Positions 23,989-34,059 are shown, counted from the first letter of the stretch. The stretch is 64,000 nt of DNA from Granulicella sp. L56 (GCF_009765835.1 NZ_LMUS01000001.1:1354198-1418197), one strand, 5' to 3'. The notes: generated by a model not told the origin, from the sequence alone. Made by a program: numbers and translations.

Positions 23989-25182
23989 TTATGACTGGCC
24001 CAGCCGCAATTGCGGAGTCGCCGCGAGGTCCTCCGGTGCGAAATCTTCGGCTAAAAACTTCGGCCACGCGGCGGCAGCGATCATGGCAGCGTTGTCGGTC
24101 GATAGCGCCAGCGACGGGAAAGCGATGGGAAGGCCGCGACGATCGGCCTCTGTCTGAAGACGGCGGCGTAGCTCGCTGTTTGCCGCCACACCACCGGATA
24201 CGACGATTCCGCGCGCTCCGAATGACTCTGCCGCGGCGAAGGTCTGGCGAAGAAGATTACCGACCACTGCATATTGAAACGACGCGATCAGATCGAGCGT
24301 CTGCGCATCGCAAAGGTCGGCGACGGCACCGATATCCGGCTTTGCATCGCCCATGGTGGCAATCGCCGTGCGCCGGGCTTCGACACCTTGCCGCATGTCG
24401 TGCATCTCCACATAGCGCAGGACGGCAGTTTTGATCCCGCTAAAAGAGAAATCGAAGCTGGGACCGCCTGTAGAGAGCGGTGCCTTCTTGTTAGGCATCG
24501 ACACGCCCTCGCGATGCGGCCTGGGCTTGATCTGGGCAAAATTGAAGGTGACTGCCCGGGGATTTCCATGCAGGGCAAGAGCATCGATCCAAGGCCCGCC
24601 GGGATATCCAAGCCCGAGCAACTTCGCAACCTTGTCATAAGCCTCGCCCGCTGCGTCATCCACAGTGCGGCCAACATTGCGATAGCTCCACGCGCCCTGT
24701 TCACTCTGCTGCACCAGATAAAGATGCGTGTGGCCGCCCGAGACGACCAGCGCCAGCAGCGGCAGCTCCATCGGCGTCTCGGAGCGCTGCCGCGCCTCCA
24801 TCAACACCGCGTGGATGTGCCCTTCAAGATGGTTCACCCCGATCAGCGGCTTGCCCAGCCCAAACGCAAGCGCCTTGGCATAAGTAATTCCAACCAGGAG
24901 CGCACCGGCCAGACCGGGGCCTTCCGTCACCGCGATAGCAGCAAGATCGTCAAAACTCACAGCCGCCTGCGCCATCGCCTCGCGTACCACCGGGACGACG
25001 TTGCGAAGATGCTCACGGGAGGCCAACTCAGGCACGACACCACCGTAGTTGGCATGAAGCGACATCTGCGAAGCCACCACATTCGACAGCGCCTCGCTGC
25101 CTGCACGAACCACTGCCGCCGCCGTCTCATCGCACGAGCTTTCGATGCCAAGAATCAGGGCCGTTCTGCTGTTATGGCGCAT
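23989..25182 (-). CDS. tsaD: tRNA N6-adenosine threonylcarbamoyltransferase
   Basis: Catalytic subunit for t6A37 modification of ANN-reading tRNAs. Motifs seen are [14 protein letters not shown] at the N-terminus, the metal-binding histidines in [13 protein letters not shown], the [11 protein letters not shown] block and [14 protein letters not shown] start at [16 protein letters not shown] (25182), because longer starts would run into the divergent cca gene. At 397 residues it is about 50 longer than usual; the extra length sits around the [16 protein letters not shown] region and its following linker. The divergent gap to cca is 22 bases. Confidence 0.94.
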   Translation of the reverse strand: MRHNSRTALILGIESSCDETAAAVVRAGSEALSNVVASQMSLHANYGGVVPELASREHLRNVVPVVREAMAQAAVSFDDLAAIAVTEGPGLAGALLVGITYAKALAFGLGKPLIGVNHLEGHIHAVLMEARQRSETPMELPLLALVVSGGHTHLYLVQQSEQGAWSYRNVGRTVDDAAGEAYDKVAKLLGLGYPGGPWIDALALHGNPRAVTFNFAQIKPRPHREGVSMPNKKAPLSTGGPSFDFSFSGIKTAVLRYVEMHDMRQGVEARRTAIATMGDAKPDIGAVADLCDAQTLDLIASFQYAVVGNLLRQTFAAAESFGARGIVVSGGVAANSELRRRLQTEADRRGLPIAFPSLALSTDNAAMIAAAAWPKFLAEDFAPEDLAATPQLRLGQS

Positions 25183-25204
25183 CTCTTTATCATAGGGGAG
25201 AGCC

Positions 25205-26590
25205 ATGCCCATCTTCATCAGCACGAACCCGAGCTACCTCGCAGCCCGCAACATCGTGCTTGCCCTGCGCGCCGAAGGCCATCAGGCTTTCTTCGCAGGT
25301 GGCTGCGTGCGCGACCTTCTTCTCCGCCTTGATCCAAAAGACTTTGACGTAGCCACCAGTGCAACCCCGGACATTGTGCAGAAGATCTTCCCCAGGACCC
25401 TTGCGGTCGGCGCACACTTCGGCGTCATTCTCGTGTGCGCGGAAGACGGCATCACGACCGAGGTCGCAACCTTTCGCCACGACGGAGCCTACAGCGATGG
25501 CCGCAGACCGGACGCGGTTCGTTTCTCGACCGATGCCCGCGAAGATGTCCTGCGACGCGACTTCACCATCAATGGAATGCTGCTCGATCCGGTTGTCTTT
25601 GAAGAGACCGGCGATGCCGCAGCAGCCACGCTCGACTACGTTGGTGGCCGCGCCGATCTCGCTGCAGGCATCCTGCGCGCCATCGGAGAACCGTCGCTGC
25701 GATTCGCCGAGGACAAGCTGCGAATGCTGCGGGCTATACGTTTTGCCGCGCGACTCACCCTCGAGATCGAGCCACGCACCATGGCCGCGATTCGCAACGC
25801 CGCCGCACAGATTGGCCAGGTCAGCAGCGAGCGCATTCGCGATGAACTGACCCTGATGCTGACCGAGGGCCACGCGCGCCGTGCCTTTGAATTGCTCGAC
25901 ACCACCGGCCTGTTGCAGCAGGTTCTACCCGAAGCCACGCGACTGCACGGAGTGCAGCAGCCGCCACAATTTCATCCCGAGGGCGACGTCTGGACGCACA
26001 CCATGCTGCTGCTCGAAAAGCTTCAGCCTGGCGCATCCGCGACGCTGGCATGGGGAGCGCTGCTCCATGACATCGGCAAACCTGCGACCTACCGTGCGCC
26101 AAATCCAAACGATCCCACTGACCGCATCCGCTTCAATGGCCATGTGGAGGTCGGTGTCCGCATCGCCGAAAAGGTCCTTGGCCGCATGCGCTTCTCCAAC
26201 GAAGACACCGCGCAGATCGTCGCCCTAGTCAAAAATCACATGCGCTTCGGCGACGTTCTCCAGATGCGGCAATCGACACTGAAGCGCTTCCTGCGCCTGC
26301 CTCGCTTCGACGAGCATCTCGCCCTGCACTGGCTCGACTGCACCTCTTGCCACGGCGATCTCACGCTCTACAACTTCGCCCGGCAGCAGTACGAGACCGC
26401 ACCCGCAGAACATATCCAGCCGAAGCTGCTTGTCACAGGCCGTGATCTTATCGCGGCAGGCTACCGCCCCGGCCCACACTTCAAGGCGATGCTCGAAGCC
26501 GCCGAGGACGCTCAACTTGAAGGGCACGCCACCACGCAGGCAGAAGCGCTGGCCATCGTGAAGGAGCAATTCGGCGGACCTGCGAGCTAA
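25205..26590 (+). CDS. cca: CCA tRNA nucleotidyltransferase (with HD domain)
   Basis: Class II polymerase-beta-like enzyme that adds or repairs CCA ends (461 residues). The catalytic block is [23 protein letters not shown], followed by the [13 protein letters not shown] motif. The neck region [16 protein letters not shown] matches the family. An HD domain follows ([13 protein letters not shown]), giving possible phosphohydrolase activity as in the bifunctional enzymes. GGGGAGAG stands before the ATG. Some tRNAs of this genome, such as the tRNA-Pro at 33939, encode CCA, so repair may be an important part of its job. Confidence 0.92.
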   Translation: MPIFISTNPSYLAARNIVLALRAEGHQAFFAGGCVRDLLLRLDPKDFDVATSATPDIVQKIFPRTLAVGAHFGVILVCAEDGITTEVATFRHDGAYSDGRRPDAVRFSTDAREDVLRRDFTINGMLLDPVVFEETGDAAAATLDYVGGRADLAAGILRAIGEPSLRFAEDKLRMLRAIRFAARLTLEIEPRTMAAIRNAAAQIGQVSSERIRDELTLMLTEGHARRAFELLDTTGLLQQVLPEATRLHGVQQPPQFHPEGDVWTHTMLLLEKLQPGASATLAWGALLHDIGKPATYRAPNPNDPTDRIRFNGHVEVGVRIAEKVLGRMRFSNEDTAQIVALVKNHMRFGDVLQMRQSTLKRFLRLPRFDEHLALHWLDCTSCHGDLTLYNFARQQYETAPAEHIQPKLLVTGRDLIAAGYRPGPHFKAMLEAAEDAQLEGHATTQAEALAIVKEQFGGPAS

Positions 26591-26649
26591 TCCCCTTCTG
26601 CGTCCAGAAAGAGATATGGGCCGTCTAAACTCTAAAGGTCAGACCAATA

Positions 26650-27960
26650 ATGTATAGAACGAGCGTTCCCATTCTCCTTACCAGCCTTCTTGCGTTTACT
26701 CCGCTCCATGCGGCAGTAATCGGCACCAGCAAACCGGCGGAGTCCATCACCGCGGCCCGTATCGAGCGTCTCCCCGCGAAGGACCGCGCCGCGTGGACCG
26801 CCTATTTCGACCGCTCGCAGAAGCAGATGCGCATCGATCGCGCCACCCTCGCTGCCGAACGCACGCCGGGTGCGCCCGAGCCTCCGCTACCAAAAGAGAG
26901 TTTCAGTGCGCGCAGTATGGCACTGCACCGCGATGCTGCCTGGTACGGAACGCAGGAGGCGCGGCACATTGCCGATGTCATCGTCAGCTTCCAGACGTCC
27001 GCCGGAGGATGGAGCAAGAACCTCGATATGAGCGGCCCTGCTCGTCTGCGCGGTCAGAGCTACACCACCGACAACCTCTCCAAACACCTTGGGCCGGACG
27101 ACTTCGACGCTCCCAAAGATCCGCACTGGAACTACGTCGGCACGCTGGACAACGATGCCACCAACACCGAGCTTCATTTCCTCGCGCTGGTCTCCGCCGC
27201 AACTCCCGGCAAACGCGGCGAGCCTTATCGCACCAGCTTTCTCAAAGGCATCCGCTACCTGCTTGCCGCACAATTTCCCAACGGAGGCTGGCCGCAGGTC
27301 TGGCCACTTGAAGGCGGCTATCACGACGCCATCACCTACAATGACAACGCCGTGACAGAGTCGGCTCAGGTGCTGACAGCCGTCGCCGAGGGTGGAAGTG
27401 GCTACGCTTTCGTCTCCGCAGACCTTCGCCACAAGGCAGGTATCGCCGCTAACCATGCGCTCGACTGCATTCTGGCCACGCAGATCATCGTGAACGGCAC
27501 GCGCACTATCTGGGCGCAGCAGCACGACGCGCTTACCCTTGCTCCGGTATCTGCTCGTAATTTCGAGCCGGTGGCGCTGGCTACGGGCGAGAGCTCAGAC
27601 ATCCTGCTTTACCTTATGGAGCTTCCACATCCTTCCCCCGCTGTCATTGCGTCCGTTCAGTCTGGTATTGCATGGCTCAAAACGGTCGCAATTCACGATC
27701 AGGCCTGGATCGGGGGCCGCAACACGCCGGGCGGACGCCATCTTGAACCACAGGTCAGAGCTAACCCTATCTGGGCTCGCTATTACAGCATCACCACCGG
27801 GAAACCCATCTTCGGCGACCGCGACAAGACGATTCATGACGCCGTAAGCGACCTATCGTTGGAACGCCGCAATGGGTACGCATGGTATGGCTCGGGACCT
27901 CAACAGGCGATCGATGCGTATGCCATTTGGAGCGCGCACCTTTCCGTGGCGGCGCACTGA
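26650..27960 (+). CDS. Secreted pectate lyase, PL10 type
   Basis: Exported polygalacturonate lyase of 436 residues. A signal peptide ends around LLAFTPLHAAV. The (alpha/alpha)-type PL10 fold is indicated by IADVIVSFQTSAGGWSKNLD, AQFPNGGWPQVWPLEGGYHD with ITYNDNAV, then WAQQHDALTLAPVSARNFEP and the final GYAWYGSGPQQAIDAYAIW. These are the substrate- and calcium-contact blocks of the family. It lies outside the main polysaccharide region but fits the same plant-pectin lifestyle. It appears to be a single-gene unit. Confidence 0.9.
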   Translation: MYRTSVPILLTSLLAFTPLHAAVIGTSKPAESITAARIERLPAKDRAAWTAYFDRSQKQMRIDRATLAAERTPGAPEPPLPKESFSARSMALHRDAAWYGTQEARHIADVIVSFQTSAGGWSKNLDMSGPARLRGQSYTTDNLSKHLGPDDFDAPKDPHWNYVGTLDNDATNTELHFLALVSAATPGKRGEPYRTSFLKGIRYLLAAQFPNGGWPQVWPLEGGYHDAITYNDNAVTESAQVLTAVAEGGSGYAFVSADLRHKAGIAANHALDCILATQIIVNGTRTIWAQQHDALTLAPVSARNFEPVALATGESSDILLYLMELPHPSPAVIASVQSGIAWLKTVAIHDQAWIGGRNTPGGRHLEPQVRANPIWARYYSITTGKPIFGDRDKTIHDAVSDLSLERRNGYAWYGSGPQQAIDAYAIWSAHLSVAAH

Positions 27961-28054
27961 TTCTCAGCAAATTGTAGGGGGAAATGACAAACTCGACGGA
28001 AAGACACGCACGGGAGATGGCACCAACCCTGTAGCTCTCAGGGCGGCCACAGCT

Positions 28055-28225
28055 TTAGAAAGCTGTTACAAGTAGGATAATTCCGGCGGCCAAGGCTGCA
28101 ATTTGATACAGACGATCAGTGGGAACCGGCAGTACAGATTCTTCCAAAGCAGAGGAATCGATTGCTTGCGGTCCTGACACAATCACTGGCACGGAGAATG
28201 GCAATCTTTCATTCGGGGAGTCCAT
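28055..28225 (-). CDS. 56-residue single-helix membrane protein
   Basis: A short gene in the 424-base gap between the pectate lyase and the DUF2393-like gene. GGAG lies six bases before the ATG at 28225 and the frame ends in TAA at 28055. The protein begins MDSPNERLPFSVPVIVSGPQ, has a polar middle with SSALEESVLPVPTDR, and ends in one hydrophobic helix (LYQIAALAAGIILLVTAF), so it is a likely tail-anchored membrane peptide. No family is recognised. Confidence 0.6.
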   Translation of the reverse strand: MDSPNERLPFSVPVIVSGPQAIDSSALEESVLPVPTDRLYQIAALAAGIILLVTAF

Positions 28226-28384
28226 GTGCTTCTCCTGATGAAGAAGTAGATGCTGTTTCTAACGCGATGATGCACCAATAAGTTCCGTTCCGTTGATGAA
28301 AATTACACCAAGAATGAAGTTGGGATCCAGAAATGGTTCCGGCTGGGGGGAACATTTCCCGGCAAAAGTATAAAATCTCGGCTT

Positions 28385-28957
28385 ATGAGCGATCTTAATC
28401 AAACGGAAAATACACCGCCAAATGCGGGGCGCAGCGCGGGTGAACCGGCGATCTTTGGAACCAAACCTCCCGCGAGCGGCGGGATACCGATGGCTGCATG
28501 GGTGATCGCGGCGCTGGTGGTGGCGCTGGTGGTGGTTGGAATGATCATGGCCAGCCATGGCAAGGGCAAGGCAACTCCAACCAATAGCGTTCAGCCACTG
28601 GCAGCCTATGCCGGAAATCTTCCTCTCTCGCAGCTTGCCATGAGCCAATCGTCGAGCATTGCGGGGGGGAAATCCACCTTTGTGGATGGACATATCAAAA
28701 ATACCGGCAGTGCGACGGTGACGGGGATTACTGTCCAGGTGTTGTTCGGCAACGCGGAGGGTTCGTCGCCGACGATTGATACCCTGCCGCTCACGTTGAT
28801 CCGTACGAGACAGCCATATATCGATACGCAGTCGGTGGGTTCCTCACCGCTGAAACAGGGTGACGAGCACGACTTCCGGCTGATCTTCGAATCCATCCCG
28901 CAGAACTGGAATATGGAGATGCCCGAGGTGCGCGTGGTTGGGGTAGAGACAAAATAA
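28385..28957 (+). CDS. DUF2393-like membrane-anchored protein
   Basis: A 190-residue protein with a cytoplasmic N-terminus, one transmembrane helix (AAWVIAALVVALVVVGMIMA, residues about 39-58), and an extracytoplasmic beta-sandwich (residues about 70-190) of the DUF2393/FxLYD type: FVDGHIKNTGSATVTGITVQ, then PQNWNMEMPEVRVVGV. Such domains are common in Acidobacteriota and are proposed to be scaffold-like. The function is unknown. A long inverted repeat follows the gene. Confidence 0.75.
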   Translation: MSDLNQTENTPPNAGRSAGEPAIFGTKPPASGGIPMAAWVIAALVVALVVVGMIMASHGKGKATPTNSVQPLAAYAGNLPLSQLAMSQSSSIAGGKSTFVDGHIKNTGSATVTGITVQVLFGNAEGSSPTIDTLPLTLIRTRQPYIDTQSVGSSPLKQGDEHDFRLIFESIPQNWNMEMPEVRVVGVETK

Positions 28958-28972
28958 AACCAGGCTACGCAG

Positions 28973-29036
28973 AAAATCTTCCGATTGGCGGTGAGGTGCG
29001 GTGTCAGCAATAGTTACCTGCCAGCCGGAAGATTTT
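28973..29036 (+). terminator. Long stem-loop after the DUF2393-like gene
   Basis: Arms AAAATCTTCCG (28973-28983) and CGGAAGATTTT (29026-29036) are exact inverse complements around a 42-base, partly self-complementary loop. The structure starts 15 bases after the stop and ends in a T-rich arm, consistent with transcription termination. Confidence 0.5.
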
Positions 29037-29204
29037 GCTTGAGTGAGCTCTAATTTGTCCGGATGGGATGAGACGGTCTAGACCCATTAAGCTAATTATT
29101 ATGAACAACTTAACAAGCTATTCCAGTTTGGCATGGTGTTTGCTCTAGTCATAGCGTCGACGTTTGACCAAACAGACGCAGGACTGTACACAAGGAGCAA
29201 AACG

Positions 29205-30125
29205 ATGATGATGAAATCTGGCAGTACTTTTGGCCTCTCAGTTCTCATCTTAGGTGGCGCGATGGGCGTGGCTGCACTCGCGCAGTCGAATACGCCAACC
29301 ATTCAGACCTCCACGGACAATACGGCGGCTAGCGCAACCACAGCTAACGCGAATATGAACCCGTCGGACAGCAGCAGCTATGCCACAGGCAAGCCGCTGC
29401 AGATGCAGTCCAAGGAAGGCTTCTGGGGTCATGTGAATCCTCTTGCCCGGAAAAAGTGGGTAAAGAGGCAGCTGGATCCGATCAAAGACCGCGATAACGA
29501 GTTGGATCAGCTTCAGGCTAAGAATGCCAATGACATCCACGACGTAGATGGTCGTGCACAGGCTGGTATTCACCGCGCTATGGATGCGGCCAATACAGCC
29601 GATGAGCATGCGCATGCTGCAGCCACCACGGCAAACTCCGCTCAGACTCTTGCAGGCACGGCGAGCACACGCACCGATGCTTTGAACACCACTGTCGGCA
29701 ATCTTGATCAATATTCCGAGGTGACTTCGGCGTCAATTCCTTTCGCCCATGGCCGTACAGCACTGGGACCGAAGGGCAAGGCCGACCTGGATGATCTGGC
29801 TACGAAGTTGGCCGGTCAGAAGGGCTACATCGTTGAAGTTCAGGGCTATAGCCGTGGCGGAGTGCAGTCTTCGCAGGCGATGGCAGACTCGGTTGTCCGT
29901 TATCTCGTTGAAGAGCATCAGGTTCCGATCTATCGCATCTATCGCACCGGTTTGGGCAGAAACACTGCCAAGACATCGGATGATGGAGCAATCGTGAACG
30001 GAGTGAAGGTCGCGCTGATGCATAACAGCCTGGCCTCGATGAACTCCAACTCAGCAAGCAACGTTGCGCCAAGCTCCCCCGCCGCCTCGGCGACGTCGGG
30101 TGTGAGTGCACCGTCGGAGCAGTAG
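29205..30125 (+). CDS. OmpA-family C-terminal domain envelope protein
   Basis: Exported protein of 306 residues. The start at 29205 was chosen for the AAGGAG site nine bases upstream. A signal peptide ends at GVAALAQS. The middle (residues about 75-170) is helical and repeats Ala/Asn/His-rich coils (DAANTADEHAHAAATTANSA). The OmpA-like domain starts at SASIPFAHGRTALGPKGKAD and includes YIVEVQGYSRGGVQSSQAMA and IYRIYRTGLGRN, where peptidoglycan-binding positions would lie. The tail is Ser/Ala/Pro-rich. It probably ties the envelope to peptidoglycan; this is inference from the domain. Confidence 0.8.
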   Translation: MMMKSGSTFGLSVLILGGAMGVAALAQSNTPTIQTSTDNTAASATTANANMNPSDSSSYATGKPLQMQSKEGFWGHVNPLARKKWVKRQLDPIKDRDNELDQLQAKNANDIHDVDGRAQAGIHRAMDAANTADEHAHAAATTANSAQTLAGTASTRTDALNTTVGNLDQYSEVTSASIPFAHGRTALGPKGKADLDDLATKLAGQKGYIVEVQGYSRGGVQSSQAMADSVVRYLVEEHQVPIYRIYRTGLGRNTAKTSDDGAIVNGVKVALMHNSLASMNSNSASNVAPSSPAASATSGVSAPSEQ

Positions 30126-30137
30126 CCCTCCCCCTAA

Positions 30138-30170
30138 GGGTGGCATGTAAGGGACTTACCCATGCCACCC
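30138..30170. terminator. Stem-loop after the OmpA-like gene
   Basis: Arms GGGTGGCATG and CATGCCACCC flank a centre that itself pairs (TAAG/CTTA). It starts 12 bases after the stop. No T-run follows, so it may stabilise the mRNA 3' end rather than terminate. Confidence 0.5.
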
Positions 30171-30244
30171 GCAAGTTTGCCGAGTCAGCGACATAGATCG
30201 CCCTCGCAAAAACCTCTCCTAACCAGAGAGAACCAAGGCAGATT

Positions 30245-30272
30245 GGCCCCTCTAACGAGGGGCCGTTTTTTT
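30245..30272 (+). terminator. Rho-independent terminator, plus strand
   Basis: Perfect 8-bp stem GGCCCCTC / GAGGGGCC with a TAAC loop, followed by one G and seven T residues. It closes the transcription unit of the OmpA-like gene. Confidence 0.85.
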
Positions 30273-30306
30273 GCTTCAGATCTCGATTATTTGGCCCGGT
30301 ACGAGA

Positions 30307-30331
30307 AGAAAAAGGAGGCCCGAAGGCCTCC
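30307..30331 (-). terminator. Rho-independent terminator of the cysD-cysN-cysH operon
   Basis: On the minus strand a 7-bp stem GGAGGCC / GGCCTCC with a TTCG tetraloop is followed by TTTTTCTTC. It starts 25 bases after the cysH stop. Together with the terminator at 30245 it separates two convergent units. Confidence 0.88.
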
Positions 30332-30355
30332 CTGTCAGTAGATTGAAAAGAACCT

Positions 30356-31051
30356 TCAGCTCTTTTCAGAAAAAGTATGGATGCCGCATTCCAGCTTCTT
30401 GCCGCCCCAACGGCCGCTGCGCGCGTCTGCGCCTGCCTCGGGAATCGCCGTGCAGGGTTCGCAGCCAATGCTGGTGTAACCGCGCGCGTAGAGTTCCAAC
30501 TCGGGAATGCCATGCTCTTCGGCATACCGGGTGACGTCATCCCAGACCCAGTCAGCGAGAACGCTCACCTTCTTCAGGTGCCGGCCGGTCGGCAGTTTGT
30601 GGTCTTCGACCTTCTTCAGACCGGCCCGGGTCGGAGATTGCTCGCGCCGTAGCCCGGTAAACCACCAGTCAAACGGCTCCAGCGACCGCATCAGCGGCTC
30701 GACCTTACGAATCTGGCAGCACTGGGTCGGTTGAACAATATGCAATAGCCCATACTTTGCCTCGTGCTCTTCAAGCGTGGTCACAGGCATTGCGTTGATA
30801 AGGTTCAATCCCCACTCCGCGACCATCCGGTCACGGTAGGCGATCAGCTCCTTGAAGTGATAGCCCGTCTCCAGAAAGATGACCGGAACGTCGCGCAGGT
30901 GCTTCCGAAGCAGATGCAGGACGACCATGTCCTCGGTCTGAAAGCTGCTGGTGAGGCAGACATTCTTTCCAGCCGAATCGCGCAGGATCTGCGCCACTAG
31001 CTCTTCAGCCGTCAATGCCTCGTAATCAATACCAGCTTCAAGCACGCTCAT
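30356..31051 (-). CDS. cysH: Phosphoadenylyl-/adenylyl-sulfate reductase (APS reductase type)
   Basis: Thioredoxin-dependent reductase of assimilatory sulfate reduction (231 residues). The N-terminal nucleotide-binding part includes LTSSFQTEDMVVLHLLRKH. QPTQCCQIRKVEPL and GCEPCT supply the two Cys pairs that bind a [4Fe-4S] cluster in the APS-reducing subtype. The catalytic Cys is in the C-terminal ECGIHTFSE. The cluster cysteines argue for APS rather than PAPS as substrate, which agrees with the lack of an intact APS kinase in the operon. It overlaps cysN by four bases. Confidence 0.92.
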   Translation of the reverse strand: MSVLEAGIDYEALTAEELVAQILRDSAGKNVCLTSSFQTEDMVVLHLLRKHLRDVPVIFLETGYHFKELIAYRDRMVAEWGLNLINAMPVTTLEEHEAKYGLLHIVQPTQCCQIRKVEPLMRSLEPFDWWFTGLRREQSPTRAGLKKVEDHKLPTGRHLKKVSVLADWVWDDVTRYAEEHGIPELELYARGYTSIGCEPCTAIPEAGADARSGRWGGKKLECGIHTFSEKS

Positions 31052-32694
31052 TCGCTCACTCCTGCCAACCGCAGAATCTCGTCCGCATCGCGGCCTTCGC
31101 CTAGCAAAACCCCGTCCTCGGCGAAGCCCTCGATACGGGCCAGCGCATCGACATCCAACGAACGCGCCGTGACCGCAATGACGCCAGCCAGTTGCAACGC
31201 TCGCACGGCACCGGCCAGAGCGGCGTCCGGGATCAGCACGTCATCGACCAGCACTGCACGCTCGCCGCGAAGCTGCAGGGCCTCGACGACGCGAGCGGCC
31301 AGCGGCTTCTGCTCCGGAACCCATACCAGCACGGTGCGTGTCGCAGCATCAGCCGAAGTCTCCATCGCCGCAACGATCATTCCCGCGCCAACCGTGGCGT
31401 TCGTCACACCATCGATCAGGATCAACGCACCGGTTCCCCGGTTTTCGGCATACGAGTCAAAGAAGAGCGGCAGGCTGGTCTCGAACTCAACCTCGGCGAT
31501 CTCATTCATATCGAGCTGGCTGGCATTGACCTCCTCCAGCGTGCCGACATCGATTCGATGCCGGATGGCGCGTACTGTAGCCCGTACTGTGCGCGTGGTG
31601 TGCTTGGCAACATAGGTGCGTCCGACGACCAGGGGGTCCTCGTGCATCCACACCACCATGGCGCGGAAGTGCCTGCTGACCTGCGGCAGAGCGTCCTCGG
31701 CTTCCGACGCCGAAACCAGCATTTCTCCACGGCTTAGGTCGATCTCATCTTCAAGCTCCACGGTCACGCTCTGCGGATAGGCCGCGGCAGCGAGATCGCC
31801 ATCGTAGGTCACAATGCGCTTGACCGTTGTCTCGCGCCGCGAAGGCAGCGCAATCACTCGCTCGCCAGCCCGCAGCGTTCCTCGCGCGACCTGTCCGGCA
31901 AAGCCGCGAAAGTTGGCATCAGGCCGCAAGACAAGCTGCACTGGGAACCGCACCGGTCCATTGACCTCGCCAACGCCCAGAGGCACCGTCTCCAGATATT
32001 CGAGCAGCGTTGGACCGGAGTACCAGGGCGTCGCCGCGCTGGAAGTGACGACGTTGTCACCCTCGAGCGCGCTTACCGGGATTGCCTCGACGTTTTTGAG
32101 TCCAAGTCGCCGTGCCAGCTCCTGAAACTCGTTGCGAATTGCCGTAAAGGTCTCTTCAGAGTAGCCGACAAGGTCCATCTTGTTAACCGCAGCGACCACA
32201 TGCGGAATCCCCAGCAGCGAGGCGATGTAGGTGTGACGGCGCGACTGCGGAAGTAGGCTTCCCTGCTTCAGGTAAGCCTTGGCGTCGATCAGGACGATGG
32301 CGACATCCGCCGTCGAGGCACCGGTCGCCATGTTGCGCGTGTACTGCTCATGACCCGGCGTGTCCGCGATGATGAACTTGCGCTTCGATGTCGAAAAATA
32401 CCGATAGGCCACGTCGATGGTGATGCCCTGCTCACGCTCGGCTTTGAGGCCGTCGGTCAACAACGAAAAATCTACATGTCCGCCCGAAGCACGATTGACA
32501 CGGCTCTTCGCCACGGCAGCAAGCTGGTCTTCATAGACGCTTTTGGTGTCGTGCAGCAGCCGCCCGATCAGCGTGCTCTTGCCATCGTCCACACTGCCGG
32601 CGGTGGTAAAGCGCAGCATCTCCTGCTCAAGATGGGCGTCGAGGAACTCTTCAAACTTTACCGGCGACTCAGGTATCAAGGTATGCGTTCCCAT
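31048..32694 (-). CDS. cysN: Sulfate adenylyltransferase subunit 1 (GTPase)
   Basis: EF-Tu-like GTPase that drives ATP sulfurylase (548 residues). GTPase motifs are GSVDDGKSTLIGRLLHD, DTPGHEQYTRNMATGAS and NKMDLVGYS, followed by the EF-Tu-like barrel domains. It is about 75-100 residues longer than a plain CysN. The extra C-terminal segment (AARVVEALQLRGERAVLVDD, later AGVIAVTARSLD) resembles a shrunken APS-kinase fold without the P-loop, so it may be a relic of a CysNC fusion. Its ATG directly follows the cysD stop. Confidence 0.93.
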   Translation of the reverse strand: MGTHTLIPESPVKFEEFLDAHLEQEMLRFTTAGSVDDGKSTLIGRLLHDTKSVYEDQLAAVAKSRVNRASGGHVDFSLLTDGLKAEREQGITIDVAYRYFSTSKRKFIIADTPGHEQYTRNMATGASTADVAIVLIDAKAYLKQGSLLPQSRRHTYIASLLGIPHVVAAVNKMDLVGYSEETFTAIRNEFQELARRLGLKNVEAIPVSALEGDNVVTSSAATPWYSGPTLLEYLETVPLGVGEVNGPVRFPVQLVLRPDANFRGFAGQVARGTLRAGERVIALPSRRETTVKRIVTYDGDLAAAAYPQSVTVELEDEIDLSRGEMLVSASEAEDALPQVSRHFRAMVVWMHEDPLVVGRTYVAKHTTRTVRATVRAIRHRIDVGTLEEVNASQLDMNEIAEVEFETSLPLFFDSYAENRGTGALILIDGVTNATVGAGMIVAAMETSADAATRTVLVWVPEQKPLAARVVEALQLRGERAVLVDDVLIPDAALAGAVRALQLAGVIAVTARSLDVDALARIEGFAEDGVLLGEGRDADEILRLAGVSE

Positions 32695-33627
32695 TTAGAA
32701 GTAGCCCTCACGTTTCTTTGTTTCCATCGAGCCTTCTTCATCATGGTCAATCGCCCGGTTCTCCCGTTCGCTCCGTCGGAACGTCATCAACTCTTCGATA
32801 ATCTTCGGCAGCGTATCGGCGTCGCTGGGCATGGCGCCAGTGCATGGAGCGCAACCCAGGCTGCGCATCCGCACCTTGATCGTCTCGACCTTCTCGCCCG
32901 GCAACAGCTTCATGCCTTCGCGGTACAGCGTCAACGCCCCGCCCCGCTTGATCAACTGTCGCTCCTTGGCAAAGTAGAGCGGCACAATGGGAATCTTTTC
33001 GGCATAGAGGTAGAGCCAGATGTCCAGCTCCGTCCAGTTCGACAGAGGAAATACGCGGATGCTCTCGTTCTTGCGGAGGCGCGAGTTATAGAGACTCCAC
33101 AGCTCCGGCCGCTGGTTCTTCGGATCCCACTGCCCAGCCGTATCGCGAAAGCTGTAGACGCGCTCCTTGGCACGGCTCTTCTCTTCATCGCGGCGCGCGC
33201 CGCCAAACGCGGCATCGAAGCCGCCCTCTTCGAGGGCATCGAGCAGGCTCCTCGTCTTCAGAAATCCGCAGCACGCCTGCGTTCCGAGCGTATAGGGATT
33301 GGCGCCTGCAGCAATCGCCTCCTCGTTGCGATGCACGATCAGGTCAGCGCCGATCTCCTTGGTGTACTCGTCGCGAAACGCGATCATCTCGGGAAACTTA
33401 TAGCTGGTGTCGACATGCAGCAGAGGAAACGGAATTTTGCCGGGATAGAAGGCCTTCTGCGCCAGCCGCAGCATCACTGACGAGTCCTTGCCAATGGAAT
33501 AGAGCATGACCGGACGGGCAAACTCCGCCACCGCCTCTCGCATAATCGCAATGCTCTCCGCCTCAAGCGCCTGCAGATGGTTCAACTGGGCCGGCTGGTG
33601 TACCGTTTCTATATCTGTAACAATCAT
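32695..33627 (-). CDS. cysD: Sulfate adenylyltransferase subunit 2
   Basis: Catalytic ATP sulfurylase subunit of the CysDN heterodimer (310 residues). The ATP pyrophosphatase motif is [20 protein letters not shown]. Other blocks are [38 protein letters not shown] and [19 protein letters not shown] chose the ATG at 33627, as the longer frame to 33741 adds only unconserved sequence; GGGAGA lies about 13 bases upstream. First gene of the sulfate-assimilation operon, followed immediately by cysN. Confidence 0.95.
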   Translation of the reverse strand: MIVTDIETVHQPAQLNHLQALEAESIAIMREAVAEFARPVMLYSIGKDSSVMLRLAQKAFYPGKIPFPLLHVDTSYKFPEMIAFRDEYTKEIGADLIVHRNEEAIAAGANPYTLGTQACCGFLKTRSLLDALEEGGFDAAFGGARRDEEKSRAKERVYSFRDTAGQWDPKNQRPELWSLYNSRLRKNESIRVFPLSNWTELDIWLYLYAEKIPIVPLYFAKERQLIKRGGALTLYREGMKLLPGEKVETIKVRMRSLGCAPCTGAMPSDADTLPKIIEELMTFRRSERENRAIDHDEEGSMETKKREGYF

Positions 33628-33938
33628 TAGAGTTATCTGTCTCCCAAAAAGCTTAATCTCGAAGGCGGCAAACCGAGGGCTTTTGAGCGATGGTTTGGAT
33701 TGTGGAAAGGGGTATGGGTCGCTAACGTTGACAGCGCACAAATCCCATCCGGCTACAACAACAAGCGCGGATGATAGAAGACGCCATATCTATAACTATA
33801 AATGGCGTCCATCGTAGCCGCAACCGCTCACAAATATCTGCTAGACTAAGTCAGTCGGTACGGCGGTTCAGCAAGCCCACCCAAGCGCTTGAGCAAATGG
33901 AACGTCCCTTTCAATCGACATCTCACCGCAGCACATTT
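33628..33938. other. Intergenic region upstream of the cys operon and tRNA-Pro
   Basis: No gene is seen. The notable structure is an inverted repeat GACGCCAT (33780-33787) / ATGGCGTC (33802-33809) around an AT-rich loop containing ATCTATAACTATAA. Its place, about 155 bases before cysD, would suit a promoter-operator, but no known motif is recognised. No riboswitch fold is evident by eye. Confidence 0.4.
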
Positions 33939-34015
<77 letters not shown>

Positions 34016-34059
34016 TTTAAGGCCACTGATTAGTCCTTCTCAATCAACTCATGACAGCT

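Noticed and set aside
24274..25332. Plus-strand frame of 352 codons opposite tsaD
   Set aside because: It covers the conserved tsaD motifs in antisense and also overlaps the cca start; no own motifs.
31192..33480. Plus-strand frames of 181 and 376 codons opposite cysN and cysD
   Set aside because: Both mirror clear sulfate-assimilation genes; no ribosome-binding sites or domains.
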